From Calonectria ilicicola (taxonomy: Eukaryota > Ascomycota > Sordariomycetes > Hypocreales > Nectriaceae), in NCBI GenBank assembly GCA_020809705.1, contig CP085833.1:4836001-4900000 (forward strand): a stretch of 64,000 nt of DNA. Direction: 5' to 3'. Under the pieces are notes generated by a model that was not told where the DNA came from, searched no databases, and saw nothing but the letters and a program-made list of their open reading frames with translations. Positions 22,062-33,018 of the stretch are shown one piece after another (positions within the stretch are counted from its first letter, which is position 1; every line of letters begins with the position of its first letter). Position numbers and translations under genes: made by a program.

Positions 22062-22854
22062 TTGAATGGAATAAGAGGTTGATGAATCGAGGGAGAAAGG
22101 GAGATATTAGCTGAGGACAGTTGATGAACTCAAGATTCGAGAGGACATCGGTATTTTATAGTTTTCTTGTCGGACCGAGAGGATTGGCCAACAAGCAGAC
22201 CCGGCTCCGCCGGCAGGGGGAATCTGACTATTCAGACTTGGAGGCGCATATTACGCCTTAGCTGATGAGTTATGACTTCAGCCGGCCTTGTAAGAGGCCT
22301 TGGAACATCAGGAGAGAGGAGACGAAGGAGGGTGGTTGCATCATCACCGGTTACAATAGCCAATAAGAATGATGTGGAGTATCCTCTTCTTGACCACAAG
22401 GTCACCCACGGACAGCTTAACGGCCGTCATGATACAATTTGGCGCCGTAATTGTGGCGATGTACAGTGACGTACCAATCAAACTGAAGAACATACCGGCT
22501 CAGGGGACATGAAAGCCTGGGTGTGCCTTGGCTTAGCTTGGCCTGCTGGAAGGTTGATCTAGCATGGTAGCTCATTGGATACGGCGGAGCGGGAAGACCC
22601 AGGCGGCCTGTCAACGAGGTCTTTACACGATGGGTTCGAAGTTGGCTTGTTGGCTCCCTGTGTATGGGTTGCGGAGGCGGTGCAATATAGAGCCCCTGAG
22701 TTATCGTACCCCTTTATTACACTTGGTACAATGTAGCTGAGAGGTTAATGTGACCGGAAAAGAGATATAATGCTTGGGTTTCGCCCTCTAAATTAGCAGA
22801 CGCATTTCTCATATCAATCATCTTACCTTCGGAAATCACCAAGAAGAAACGGCA
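22062..22854. promoter_or_regulatory. Divergent intergenic region between two ankyrin genes
   Basis: It holds the promoters of the flanking genes. I see no gene, tandem repeat or RNA. Confidence 0.4.
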
Positions 22855-23667
22855 ATGAAGAACGATCAAAAAATGGCACCATCTGAGCAGGTCCAAGAAG
22901 TTCTTGACATGACAGAAGAGCTTTTAAAGCTCGTTCAATGGAGGCCACAGCCTTTTCGATTTATCAGACGTCAAGTATTAATTGTCAGGCTCAAAAAAAT
23001 CATCTATGAAGAAGACCTCGATAATTCAAAACTATCCGAAGAGCAGAGATTGATTCTGGCCATTGAAAATGGCCGTGAGGAAGAATTCTCTCTACTATTG
23101 CCATTTCAGACTTTTCCCCTCGACGACTTTGAAGGGAAACGAGAATCATCCATCAAATACATCGAATACGCCTCAAAGCGGACCTTAATGTGGATTACTC
23201 CTTTGCTTCTGGCAGCTATGGAAGGCCGTGATGTAGTGTTATGTGTCCTATTGGAGTTCTTGTATATCGATCAGACACCAAGTGACTCCAATTGCACGGC
23301 ACTTTTCATGGCTATCTCGTGTGGACGAGTTCAAACTGCGAAAATGCTTTTAGGCCGAGGCGCTTCATTGGGTGCATGTGGGCGACATGCTATTCAAGCT
23401 GCGGCTATAGGAGGCTCAGAAGAGATGATCACAGAACTTGTAAAAGAGTTTGGAGCAGACCCGAATTTGGAAGACGTTGATGGAACTACGCCGGTCGTTT
23501 ATGCTCTGCAGCTTCCATTGGAGAAAGCGGCCAAAATAATTAAGCTGCTCCGTCAATTCGGTGCATCAGACAACCTCGAGTTGGGGGAAAGACGAGATTG
23601 GACATTCAGAGACTTGGCTTATGCAGCAGGAAAGGAGTCATTGTCATTGATTTTCACTGAGCCATAG
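22855..23667 (+). CDS. Ankyrin-repeat protein
   Basis: A 270-codon single exon. The first 60 residues are helical and charged. From about residue 65 the chain shows ankyrin-type helical pairs: QRLILAIENGREEEFSLLL, TPLLLAAMEGRDVVLCVLLE, TALFMAISCGRVQTAKMLLG, HAIQAAAIGGSEEMITELV and a last one starting TPVVYALQLPLEKAAKII. The GADPN turn motif is present once. There is no RING or other effector domain, so it probably acts as a binding partner. It differs in sequence from the ankyrin part of the RING gene but could share ancestry with it. Confidence 0.75.
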   Translation: MKNDQKMAPSEQVQEVLDMTEELLKLVQWRPQPFRFIRRQVLIVRLKKIIYEEDLDNSKLSEEQRLILAIENGREEEFSLLLPFQTFPLDDFEGKRESSIKYIEYASKRTLMWITPLLLAAMEGRDVVLCVLLEFLYIDQTPSDSNCTALFMAISCGRVQTAKMLLGRGASLGACGRHAIQAAAIGGSEEMITELVKEFGADPNLEDVDGTTPVVYALQLPLEKAAKIIKLLRQFGASDNLELGERRDWTFRDLAYAAGKESLSLIFTEP

Positions 23668-23758
23668 GACACAGAAGTGTGCTTAAGATATAAGAAATGT
23701 ACATTGGAAAGACTGGCAGATTATTTAATAATACATTGGCTTATTTCATCCCTCCTTC

Positions 23759-24400
23759 CTAATCGAATACCTCCAGTAGTGAGACGAGTGCTCTCCTCTG
23801 CCGCGCGGACATAGATGGAGATCTTGCTGGAGATCTTGATATGCGCCGTGGTGGTGGAGACGGTGATAGAGACGGTGACGGAGATCGTGGTGGTGAAGAC
23901 TGTGATGGAGGCCGTGGTAATGATCTTGTGCCGGTAGATTCTGGAGTTGGTGACATTGAGGGTGCTCTTCGCGGCGTGCTTGGTGGTGTTACGCCGGTGG
24001 CAGCTGAGCTGGCTGACGAGCTGACTGACGAGTTGGCTGTTGACAAGCTCACCAATGAACTAGCCGATGAGATTGAACTAGCATTGGATGAAGCAAAAGT
24101 CGAAGTCGAGGAGAATGAAGCCTGTTGGCTTAACTGTACGCGCTCTGGCGTACAATTCACCATGTCTGAAGGGGTCTGAAGTGTCAGGCCACCCGACTGA
24201 TACTTTGCAAACTCTTGTAGAAGGCCAGGCTGAGACTCAAAGCCAGTGAATCCATCCTCATCGTTGCCGACTAAGACGACGACTTTTTCTTGATAGAGAC
24301 GATGGAGGTCATAACATTTTTTGATAGTACCCTTTCGGCAATTTTTAGTGCCAGCCTTCATGTTCTTGTTCCTCTCTGAACGGATTCGGGCTCGGGCCAT
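23759..24400 (-). CDS. MADS-like small DNA-binding protein with Ser/Pro tail
   Basis: Start chosen at ATG 24400 (MARARIRSERNKNM); an in-frame ATG at 24490 would add 30 low-complexity residues. The product is 213 residues. Residues 10-50 (RKGTIKKCYDLHRLYQEK then VVVLVGND) follow the pattern of the MADS-box recognition helix and first strand (R-x-x-T/G-[IL]-x-K-K-x-x-E/D-L...V-x-V-x-V). The extreme N-terminal MADS residues are lost. GLTLQTPSD follows, then 130 residues rich in Ser, Pro, Thr and Arg. A related domain sits at 39215. A degenerate MADS fold is inferred from pattern only. Confidence 0.55.
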   Translation of the reverse strand: MARARIRSERNKNMKAGTKNCRKGTIKKCYDLHRLYQEKVVVLVGNDEDGFTGFESQPGLLQEFAKYQSGGLTLQTPSDMVNCTPERVQLSQQASFSSTSTFASSNASSISSASSLVSLSTANSSVSSSASSAATGVTPPSTPRRAPSMSPTPESTGTRSLPRPPSQSSPPRSPSPSLSPSPPPRRISRSPARSPSMSARQRRALVSLLEVFD

Positions 24401-24580
24401 GATGAGCAAATGTATGTTGGGATATTGTAGTGATTGTGAAAGGAGGAGTGGATGTGGTTGGTGAGATGATGATACTGGTAATGGCACCATGGCGGACCTT
24501 TAAGTAGAATTCATGGTGAAGCGCCGGGAGGCGAGGAGGGTGCATAGTGGATCAAAGCAAGGCATCGAGAAGTGTACAGT

Positions 24581-24700
24581 GGATAACCGCCTTGCGGCCC
24601 CACCACACCGGCGCTTGTGCGCAGAGCCAAGGGGTTGTAGGAGGGTACCGAAATAGTCCAAGGCGGATAACCGCTTTGCGGCCCCACCACACCAGCGCTT
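24581..24700 (+). repeat. Two direct copies of a 36-bp GC-rich repeat
   Basis: GGATAACCGCCTTGCGGCCC...GCGCTT at 24581-24616 recurs almost unchanged at 24665-24700, 84 bases on. It lies in the 575-base gap between the MADS-like gene and the ferric reductase gene, which otherwise holds only their promoters. Confidence 0.75.
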
Positions 24701-24975
24701 ACGCCGGAAGGGACCCACTGGTTGCGCCGGCCTGCCTCCGATACTAACATAAAAATTGCTGCCACTTGAAGGTTTGCTGCAGCTTGGCGGTTAGAATAAA
24801 GTAAAGACCTTGGCGCTTAACTCTCAACAAGTCCCAAACTTAATTTTGAGCTCTTAGTTTGGGTTCTCAGTTCTCATTTTCCAGCAACGAAAATAAGCAG
24901 TACCGTTCATAACACAGGCAATGCCGTTGACTAAATCAATGTGCAAGTATTTCAACCCTCAAATGAATTTCCGCC

Positions 24976-26927
24976 ATGGATACAACACTATGGTATCTGA
25001 TTGCATTCTGCATTCTTTGCGCTACCTCTGTATTTATCCGCGTCTTAAAGTCTTGGCTTCCCAACTTTAGGAAACGGTACATACGGTTTATTAAATACCC
25101 TCTCTTTATCCGTCGTCGAAGGTATTGGGATAGTGTCACGCGCCTAGAAGCTGGGGTTGTGATTCTATTTTTCTTGGTCAATATTCTTGTCATTATTGCA
25201 CCATGGAGCACTATTGACTGGAGACATATTGAGAAGCGATTAGCTCTAACTTCTAGTATCAATATGATTCCCCTGTTTTTAGGGGGCCGTATGGGATACA
25301 TTATTCAGACGTTGAATATACATAGGAGCACATATATATTTGTCCATCACTGGATTGGTCGGATAGCCATTCTAGAAGCTTTGGCTCATGCAATCATCGC
25401 GCTTCAGCTTCGGCCACGCCCTGGAGCGCTAGTGACATCTGGATGGATCGTAAGTATCACCACAGAGCGTTTGAACGGGAATAAAGCGCTAATTTACCCT
25501 TTTAAGACTTTTGGAACCCTATTAGGCCTATTGATACTGTCATTGTGCGGTATAAGAATAATGTTTGGCCGGTGGTTTCTGCTTAGCCATCGAGCAATCG
25601 CGCTCTGTGCAATTTCTGGTTTAGTATGGCATGCCTTCACTGTCTCCAATTTGCAAGCTCAGATTATTGCCGGAGTCTGTTGTAGTATGTGGGGGTTGTC
25701 TACTTTACACCGAATGTATAACATCTTTAGCCGGCGGTTGTGGGCTGAGGTTGTTGACATTGATGCGGACTCAAGTATGGTTCGCCTTGATGTTACTTTA
25801 CGGTATCCAGTAAGAGTCAACCCTGGCAGCTACTTCAACATATTTTTCCCTGGAAAGGTTAGCTCTTATGCTTTAATACACAGTTATCCGACAGTAGCCT
25901 TCTGGCACGTGCCAGATTTCGCAAGTCCCTCTGGGGAGGTCTCGGATATTAGTTTCTTGCTCACACGTCGAGGAAGCTATGCTGAAGCTCTGATTAGGCT
26001 CCAGAGGGGCCAAAGACTGCTTCTAGATGGTCCATATGGCCAAAATCTTGGTCTTGAAACATATGAAAACGTCATTCTAATGGCAAAGGGAGTTGGAATT
26101 GCTGGCGTCCTCCCGCTAGCGCTTGAGCTTGCAGAAAGACGGCAGCATGATGACCAAGTTAGGGCGAAATTACAACAGTTATCAACTAAACAGCAAGCTC
26201 TTATAGCGCGAGAAAAAAATTCCGAAGAGGCTAGTCGGGTATCAGTCGCCAAGGAGCGGGCGGAGATTACGCAGGAAAAGGCCGTGTACGCTAAAAAGTC
26301 GCTCTTTCGTGATGCTACAAGAAAGATTATTATTTTTTGGTCCCTTGAGCATAACTCGCAGATGGGCCTTGTTGAAGTCCAACTAAAAGTTCTCCAAAAA
26401 ATGGACCCTGAAAATGTAAGCGGAATATTTTTTCTTTATCCTTTTCATCGCTCAATGCAATGCTGATGCATTAATAGAAGCTATTTGTGGTGTGGTGTGG
26501 GGTGCCTTGCCCGATGGTCGGAACCCCTCCATTCAATCTCGAATCTACATTTTGGATGTGTATTGAACCAGCTCCACAGCGACGATCATTTGAATCACTC
26601 ATTATCTCCAAAATTAAAGAGGAGCGCCGGAGGTTGCATGGGCGTATGATTGTTACGAGTATGTGTCTCCGATTTAGTTTCACCACTCCAACTCCACTAA
26701 CCCTTATAGCGTGTGGCGATGCCGAATTTACGAATGGGGTCCGTCAAGGGGTTATTGACAGCATTGATACTATGGATATTGATTTTACCGAAACTGAATA
26801 CCGCCCTCAGGGTATGAACATTTCTCTAGGTGGCGGGACAAGGAGGCGCAGTAACTCGCAAGAGACCGAAATGCGCGACCTCAACCCTCGTCTATCTTAT
26901 GGATCTTCATACTCTGTTCGAAAGTAG
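24976..26927 (+). CDS. Ferric-reductase-like (FRE) protein, Starship-type cargo
   Basis: Exons 24976-26415, 26478-26658 and 26710-26927 (introns 62 and 51 nt, the second with branch CCACTAACCC); the product is 612 residues. Several TM segments fill residues 5-245. Two histidine pairs with exactly 13 residues between (His124/His138 and His205/His219) are the bis-heme ligands of the family. NADPH-site motifs are present: GPYG (352-355), KGVGIAGVLP (371-380) and, in exon 3 after splicing, TCGDAEF. The FAD motif HPFT is altered to HSYPT (302-306). A coiled-coil insertion of about 65 residues (QLSTKQQALIAREKNSEEA..) splits the NADP domain. It transfers electrons across a membrane in known members; here cofactor use may be changed. 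FRE is one of the recurrent Starship accessory classes. Confidence 0.8.
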
Positions 26928-28143
26928 ACTAGATAAATAGTTTCTGGCGATTCATGAAAATTATTATTATTATTTCGTAAGGGTGTGCTATACACGGCAA
27001 TATGAGAGTTAATTGTATGGTACAGATAAAATTACTAACAGTACCGATGATTATAAAACCTAGTTGTATTGATGGTGCTCCCTTCTTGGTTGAGCTCGCT
27101 CTTACCTTTAGAAACAGAATTTATGATTATTGATTTAGTTATTTATAGACTTTCTAGAATCAAACAGGCCTCACTGATTCGTACATAGTACACATATAGA
27201 ATAAATCATGTCTTTTAATATGTCTTTCGGTCACGAAAGATGGTCTTAATCCTGCCAAAAATCTACACTCAAAAAAACAAACACTTATATCCCTGATCCC
27301 TGTCGCTGGCTTTTCAATTAGTGGACTAATAATTACCTGATTAGTAAGTAATTTATGACCTTCTACTGGACTGGATTAATCTAAAAAATCGGCCTTCCAA
27401 AGTTTATTTTCTTTCTCTTTGCTTAGACTTTGGCCTTGAAATAGTACTAGCTTTTGTTTTTCTTATTGGCAGTAGGATGTTTTATGAATTTTATATTTGT
27501 ATATATTTATTTTTATTGGGTAAGGGTTTGGCTGTTAGAAGCTGATAAGGGCCATTGGAAGCTGTGCTAAGAGTACATAAATAGGCGGCTACCGCCGCGG
27601 CCGCCTAACTGTTGAAGGTAAGGTTAATTAATTAACTATCGATTATAAGCTAGAGAAGAGGCTTTAATATTAGGATCTCTTAATGATCATATCACCTACC
27701 TAGGCATCTAATAGTCTAATTATAGTTTTAATTAAGTATATTTAGTTACTCTATGTGCTTAATAAAATATATAGATAATTTATTATGAAAGTAGGCTCTT
27801 TATATTTATTATTTATCTTATTATTATAATCTACTTTTAATATATTTTTATTAGATATTATAAAAAATAATTATTTAATAAAGGTAATATAATTAAGTTA
27901 TTAAGCTTATACTAAGTATTCTATAGTAGGCTATAATTTCTATTATAATATTATAAAATAAAATATATATATCTTTTAAAATAATAGATTCTTCTTTAAG
28001 GCAAATTAAGTAAATATAGAATTATTTATAATTATACTATAATTATTACTATTATTTATAATTACTAATTATAATTTAATATTTTTTAATATTATTTAAT
28101 AATAATTAAACTATTAAACTACTTCTAACTCCTAAACCCCATT
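26928..28143. other. AT-rich intergenic stretch, left edge of RIP block
   Basis: No gene. Composition falls from ordinary to strongly AT-rich at about 27620, just after a GC-rich island (GGCGGCTACCGCCGCGGCCG near 27582). After it almost all sequence is A/T, consistent with RIP beginning here. Confidence 0.55.
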
Positions 28144-31100
28144 ATATTAACCCCTCCAATACACAAGCAGCTATCCCCATACAAATATACTATCGGCTAG
28201 ATTAGCACACTATCTATCAAACACACTATAACTATCAAGATGCTTAACAAGAAACACAAACCCTTACTATTGCAAAACAACAACACAACCTTATATATAT
28301 TAAGCTAGGTCTATAACCACAATATTATAATCGCCTATCTACCTGCTAGTATAATTAGCATCATCTTCGCCACAACCATCATAATATGCTTAGTAAATTA
28401 TTTTCACAATATTAGAATTAATTTTATAGTTAATATTAGTAGTAGTATTCTGTCCGAGGTTAATATCTGTTTGGGTGATATAATTGTTAATTAACCTAGT
28501 AGTGGGTATAGCGGTGTGATATAGTATGATATGGGGAAGCGACTGCCTGGCGGCAGATTCGAATAGACTAGCCACCTTAATAAGCTGCTAAGCCTATTAC
28601 TAAGTGTAGTTGCTTAGGTGTAATTGAATTACTTCCAGATATAAAGTACTTTTGTAAGTTACCTCTTTAAGCTTGAATAAAACCTGGTGTTCTAGTGGGA
28701 GGAGGTAGGCTTACATTGATTATTTTAATTAATATATTAGTATAAAGGTGGCCTGAGTTGTGTTAGATATGATAAGTAGTAGTTAGTTTAAAGAGACCCT
28801 TGCTTTTAATATAAAATAATATAAATTTATTATAATAATATTATATTAGTTAATTTATTTATAAAAGATAGTATTAAATATAATAGTATTTATTAAAGCC
28901 TTGGTAATAATATTCTTTACTTTAAAATAGAGATAGCTAGCCTAATAAATAACTTCTCTTATTTTATAGTATATAGTATTTACGATTATATAGATTTTTA
29001 TAAAAATAAGATATAGTAGCTGTATATGGTAGCAGTAGTAGTAGTGTATGTAAAAGAGATCCTATTGGTTATTCTACTAAGGGATATAGTAAACCTAGAT
29101 CTAATAAAAGATAGGCTAAATCTTATATATAATATAGAATAATAATATAATAAATATTAATTAATTAATAAATATTTTTAATAATATTATTTATAGTACC
29201 ATTTCCTAGAAATCAACTATTTATTAACTAAAATAATATCCTTATATATCTCTATTAATACTTTAAGGATCCAAAATAGCATCCTTATATTACTATCTAT
29301 GGCCTAGGAGGTAATAGGAAAACCATTATTACTATTAAACTTATATATCAAATTCAACATACTTATCCCTACTATATAATATACTAGATCTTTTCATTTA
29401 TAATAAACTGGTTCTAGGAATTATACTAGGAAATTGCTAAATACTTATAGATTCCTAGTATTAATAATCTAAAGAAAGATATACTTAAGCTAGTTTGTGA
29501 AAGATTAAGTAGATTAGAATAAGAGAAATGGCTAATAATTATTAATAATATAAATAATAAAAGTATTCTATTTATTATAATTAATAGCTATTGTTTATAT
29601 AATTATCTTTCTAATAATTAATATAGATTAGTACTTTTTACTATATATAATCTTAATATTATTATTGATTTTATATAGAATAATATTTGCAACTTAGAAG
29701 AGATAGAGCCTAATAAAGCAATAAATTTAATATAATATTCTTTAGATTTTTTACTAAAAGAAAAAATAGTTTATTTAAAAAATACTATAAATAAATTTTT
29801 AATCTTACTAACCTACCTACCCTTAACTATTATCTAAATACTTACTTTTATAAAAAAGAATAATTATTTTTTAAAAAATATAATAAGCTCTTTTTAAAGA
29901 TCTATTAATCTACAATTAAGTTATTATAAATAGATTTCCAAGATCTAACCTATATAAAAAAATCATATAATACTATAATTATAATATAGTAGATCTCTTT
30001 TAAGTAGATTTAAAAAAGAACCAACTTATTACTAAGTACCTTTCCCTTATAATATATATTATATTATAAAAGATCCTATAGATACTCTTTCCTTCTATAT
30101 AATCTTAAATTAAGTAAGTATAAGCTATTAGTATATTTATAGATTATATTTTTTTAAGTAGTTAAAAAGAGAAAGGCTTTTATAATATATATATTCTTAT
30201 TTACTATATTATATAGAACTAATTAAGGATAAATAAAAAATAAATCTAGATTACTAAAGAGAGTATTAAATATTTAATAGAATTAATTTTAACTAGTAGA
30301 TATAAAGAGTTTAAATAATATCCTCAATATATTTCCTATAATCTATATATAATAAATATTAAAAAAATAAATAAAAAGAAAAAAATAATTTACCTATTAA
30401 ATAATATTAACTACTATTACTATTAGCTTAAAGATTATAATAATATTATTTTAATATATTAAAAGATACTTAAATAAAGGGAAGAAATGATTAGATTAAA
30501 GTAAAAAGCTATATTAAATAGTATAAATAGTTTAAGAAGGGCATTAACTAATCAAAGGAACTATAGTAAAATAGTTAAAATACACAAAGAGATATTAGAC
30601 TTAAGAATAGAGGTTCTTAGGCCTGAATATCCTGATATAATGATCAGCATGGCTAACCTTGCATTAACATACAGGGACCAAGGCCAATAGAAAGAGGTAG
30701 GGAAGCTAGAGGTATAAGTAATAGAGACTTGCAAGACTAAGCTAGAAGCCGACTATCCAGATACACTAACTAGCATAGCTAATCTTGTATTAATATATAG
30801 GAAGTAAGGCCGATGGGAAGAGGTAGAGAAGTTATTTGTGTAAGTGATGGAGATGAGCAAGATTAAACTAGGAGCCGACCATCTAGATATATTAACTAGT
30901 ATGGCTAACCTTATATTAATATATAGAAAGTAAGGTTAATAGGAAGAGGTAGAGAAATTATTTATATAAGTGATAGAGACTTATAAGATTAAGCTAGAAG
31001 CCAACCATCTAGATACACTAATTAATATAGCTAATCTTATATTAATATATAGAAAGCAAGGCTAATAGGAAAAGGTAAAGAAACTATTTATACAAGTGAT

Positions 31101-31443
31101 AGAGACTTGCAAGACCAAGCTAGAAGCTGACCATCCAGATATACTAATTAATATAGCCAATCTTGCATTAATATATAGGAAGCAAGACTGATAGGAAGAG
31201 GCAGAGAAGTTATTTATGTAAGTGATGGAGACTTGTAAGATTAAGCTAGGAGCCGACCATCCAGATATACTAACCAGTATGAATAATCTGGCTTTTACTT
31301 AGAATAGCCAAGATCGCTATAAAGAAGCACTGGCGCTAATAGAATCTTACATCCAGGCTCAGCAATAAGTCCTTAGTATACATTATCTATATATAGTATC
31401 ATTATTATATACTTTAGAAAAGTAGAGGTTTCTTAGGTACTAA
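28144..31443 (+). pseudogene. RIP-degraded NLR: PNP_UDP, NB-ARC, TPR
   Basis: A fungal NOD-like receptor is readable through many stops. From 28144 to about 29110 one frame carries a nucleoside-phosphorylase-like (PNP_UDP) domain: TIG*ISTLSIKHT, SEVNICLGDIIVN, SGYSGVI*YDMGK, then FYKNKI**LYMVA. Near 29190-29500, in another frame, NB-ARC begins with FIVPFPRNQLFIN and a P-loop YGLGGNRKT where GLGGIGKT is usual. From about 30560 the first frame resumes with six 42-residue TPR units (PDIMISMANLALTYRDQGQ and similar) ending in ALALIES near 31350. Stops fall where Trp, Gln or Arg codons are expected (TGG, CAA, CAG, CGA to TAG/TAA/TGA), the mark of C-to-T changes. The frame changes may be introns or indels. 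In intact relatives the protein senses ligands through repeats and triggers cell death; this copy cannot be made. Confidence 0.85.
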
Positions 31444-32339
31444 TCGAAGTACCGCAGAAGCCTAAGTGGTAAACAGCTTAAAGGAGCTAGCACTATCATA
31501 TTTAATTACAACTAGACTCTCGCCATATAATAGCCAGATGTAAACAACACTAAAGAAAAAACAATGCTCTCAGAAACCTACAGCCAAGGCACTGGCAGCT
31601 ACCTTAATAGCGCCTTTAGTATGGCTCTAGATCTTACCGCGGCTTATGGTAAAACCAACCAGACGCAGGCGACCCCAAAGCCAAATCAAACTACCAAAAT
31701 GCCTCTATCACCATCAATTAGAACAAAGCATTCTGACAATATCACACCAGGAACAAGTAAAGCCTATAAGCCCGAGGAACATACTACAAACACAAACCTC
31801 CCCCAAGGCCAAAGCAATCTGAGCCACAACCCTACTCAAGCGAATAGCTTATAAAGCTATCGGTAGCGAAAAAAAGAGAAAGAAAGTCTGAGATCAGTAA
31901 GAGCGAAAATAGTAGTAAAAATAAGAGCTTGCTGGCAGAAGTTATTTAAACGTAAGAATAATTCATAACCTTTTTCACAGCTATTATTTAATACGACTGG
32001 GGAATTTGATGATGGGGTTTTCCTTAAAATGATATATATAAGGCTAAAAGATCAATTCTTCTTCCCAACTTCTTTTCTTGCCCCCCTAGAACTAAATACA
32101 CTTGATTAGAGCACTATTTTCACAAACAAACAAAGCAAGGGCCAGCTTTAAGCCTCGTGCCGAAAGACTAATAGTGCAAGGGAGCCGCCAATCTGCCCGC
32201 CCAGCCCGCCTTCCGACTTCCAACCGGCGGACGGGCACATTCCTATGCTCGAGGAACGAGAGTTCTTTTTCCCCGCTTTTTTTTCGCCCTCTAAAAATCT
32301 CTAGGCGAGCTAGTTGAGAAAGGTAGGTGTTGCTCTCTG

Positions 32340-32360
32340 GTCACATGAATATCATGTGAC
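32340..32360. repeat. Perfect 9-bp-arm palindrome
   Basis: GTCACATGA, ATA, TCATGTGAC. The arms contain CACATG/CATGTG, so it could be a dimeric regulator site, but it also looks like the foldbacks common in this region. Confidence 0.6.
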
Positions 32361-32422
32361 TTTACCATCAATCAGTTTGATTAGACCAGCTTATTATAGC
32401 AGCTTAAAGCAGCCCTCAAAAT

Positions 32423-32618
32423 AGCTAGGTCAGGTCAACCCGACCGCAACAGCTAGGTCAGGTCAACCCGACCGCAACAGCTAGGTCAGGTCAACCCGAC
32501 CGCAACAGCTAGGTCAGGTCAACCCGACCGCAACAGCTAGGTCAGGTCAACCCGACCGCAACAGCTAGGTTAGGTCAACCCGACCGCAACAGCTAGGTTA
32601 GGTCAACCCGACCGCAAC
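32423..32618 (+). repeat. 28-bp tandem array, seven copies
   Basis: Unit AGCTAGGTCAGGTCAACCCG + ACCGCAAC, exactly 28 bp. Seven full copies are followed by a broken eighth. The first five are identical; the last two carry a C-to-T change (AGGTTAGG). Each unit contains the dyad GGTCAGGT/ACCCGACC. Confidence 0.95.
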
Positions 32619-32640
32619 AGCTAGATCAGACCTATTAACT

Positions 32641-32716
32641 GCCGCATTGCCGAGCGCTCGCTCGAAGCTGGGGTGCGAAGCGCCCCTGCGGAGAGCGGGG
32701 CGCCCGGCAATGCGGC
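32641..32716. repeat. GC-rich inverted repeat
   Basis: The arm GCCGCATTGCCG (32641-32652) is repeated in reverse complement at 32705-32716. The interior is also partly self-complementary (GCGCTCGC.., GAGCGGGGCGC). It abuts the 28-bp array. It may be a hairpin-ended element or a transposon end. Confidence 0.65.
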
Positions 32717-33018
32717 TATAATGGTGGTTATGGTTAAACCAAGGCTCGCGTTCCTCGAGCGTATTATGTGCGAACGCCCTTTGTGTTTCTAGCTCGCTCG
32801 CTTCTCGCTTCACAGGCGTGAGCTCATTCCGCAATGTGAGTGAGTCTGGGGATTTGGGTTATAGGAATAGTAGCTGCTGGGTTATAATTACTAGTCGTTT
32901 TATGCAACTATTGCGGGGTCAAGAAGGTGTTGAGGGCAGGCCACGTGACCCTAGTCGACACGTGACCGATCTTTGGGAATACCAAAATTGTACTCTTTTC
33001 TCAGCCCGTACAGCTATC

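Noticed and set aside
31564..31854. 96-codon frame after the NLR pseudogene
   Set aside because: It has an ATG, but its Thr/Asn/Gln-rich composition, RIP-flanked position and lack of family or splice support make it likely fortuitous.
32423..32618. CRISPR-like array
   Set aside because: Units follow each other without unique spacers, and the genome is eukaryotic; it is a plain tandem repeat.
32820..32850. Resemblance to vector/lac-operon-like sequence (GAGCTCATTCCGCAATGTGA)
   Set aside because: Only a few bases agree by chance; the flanks are not vector.
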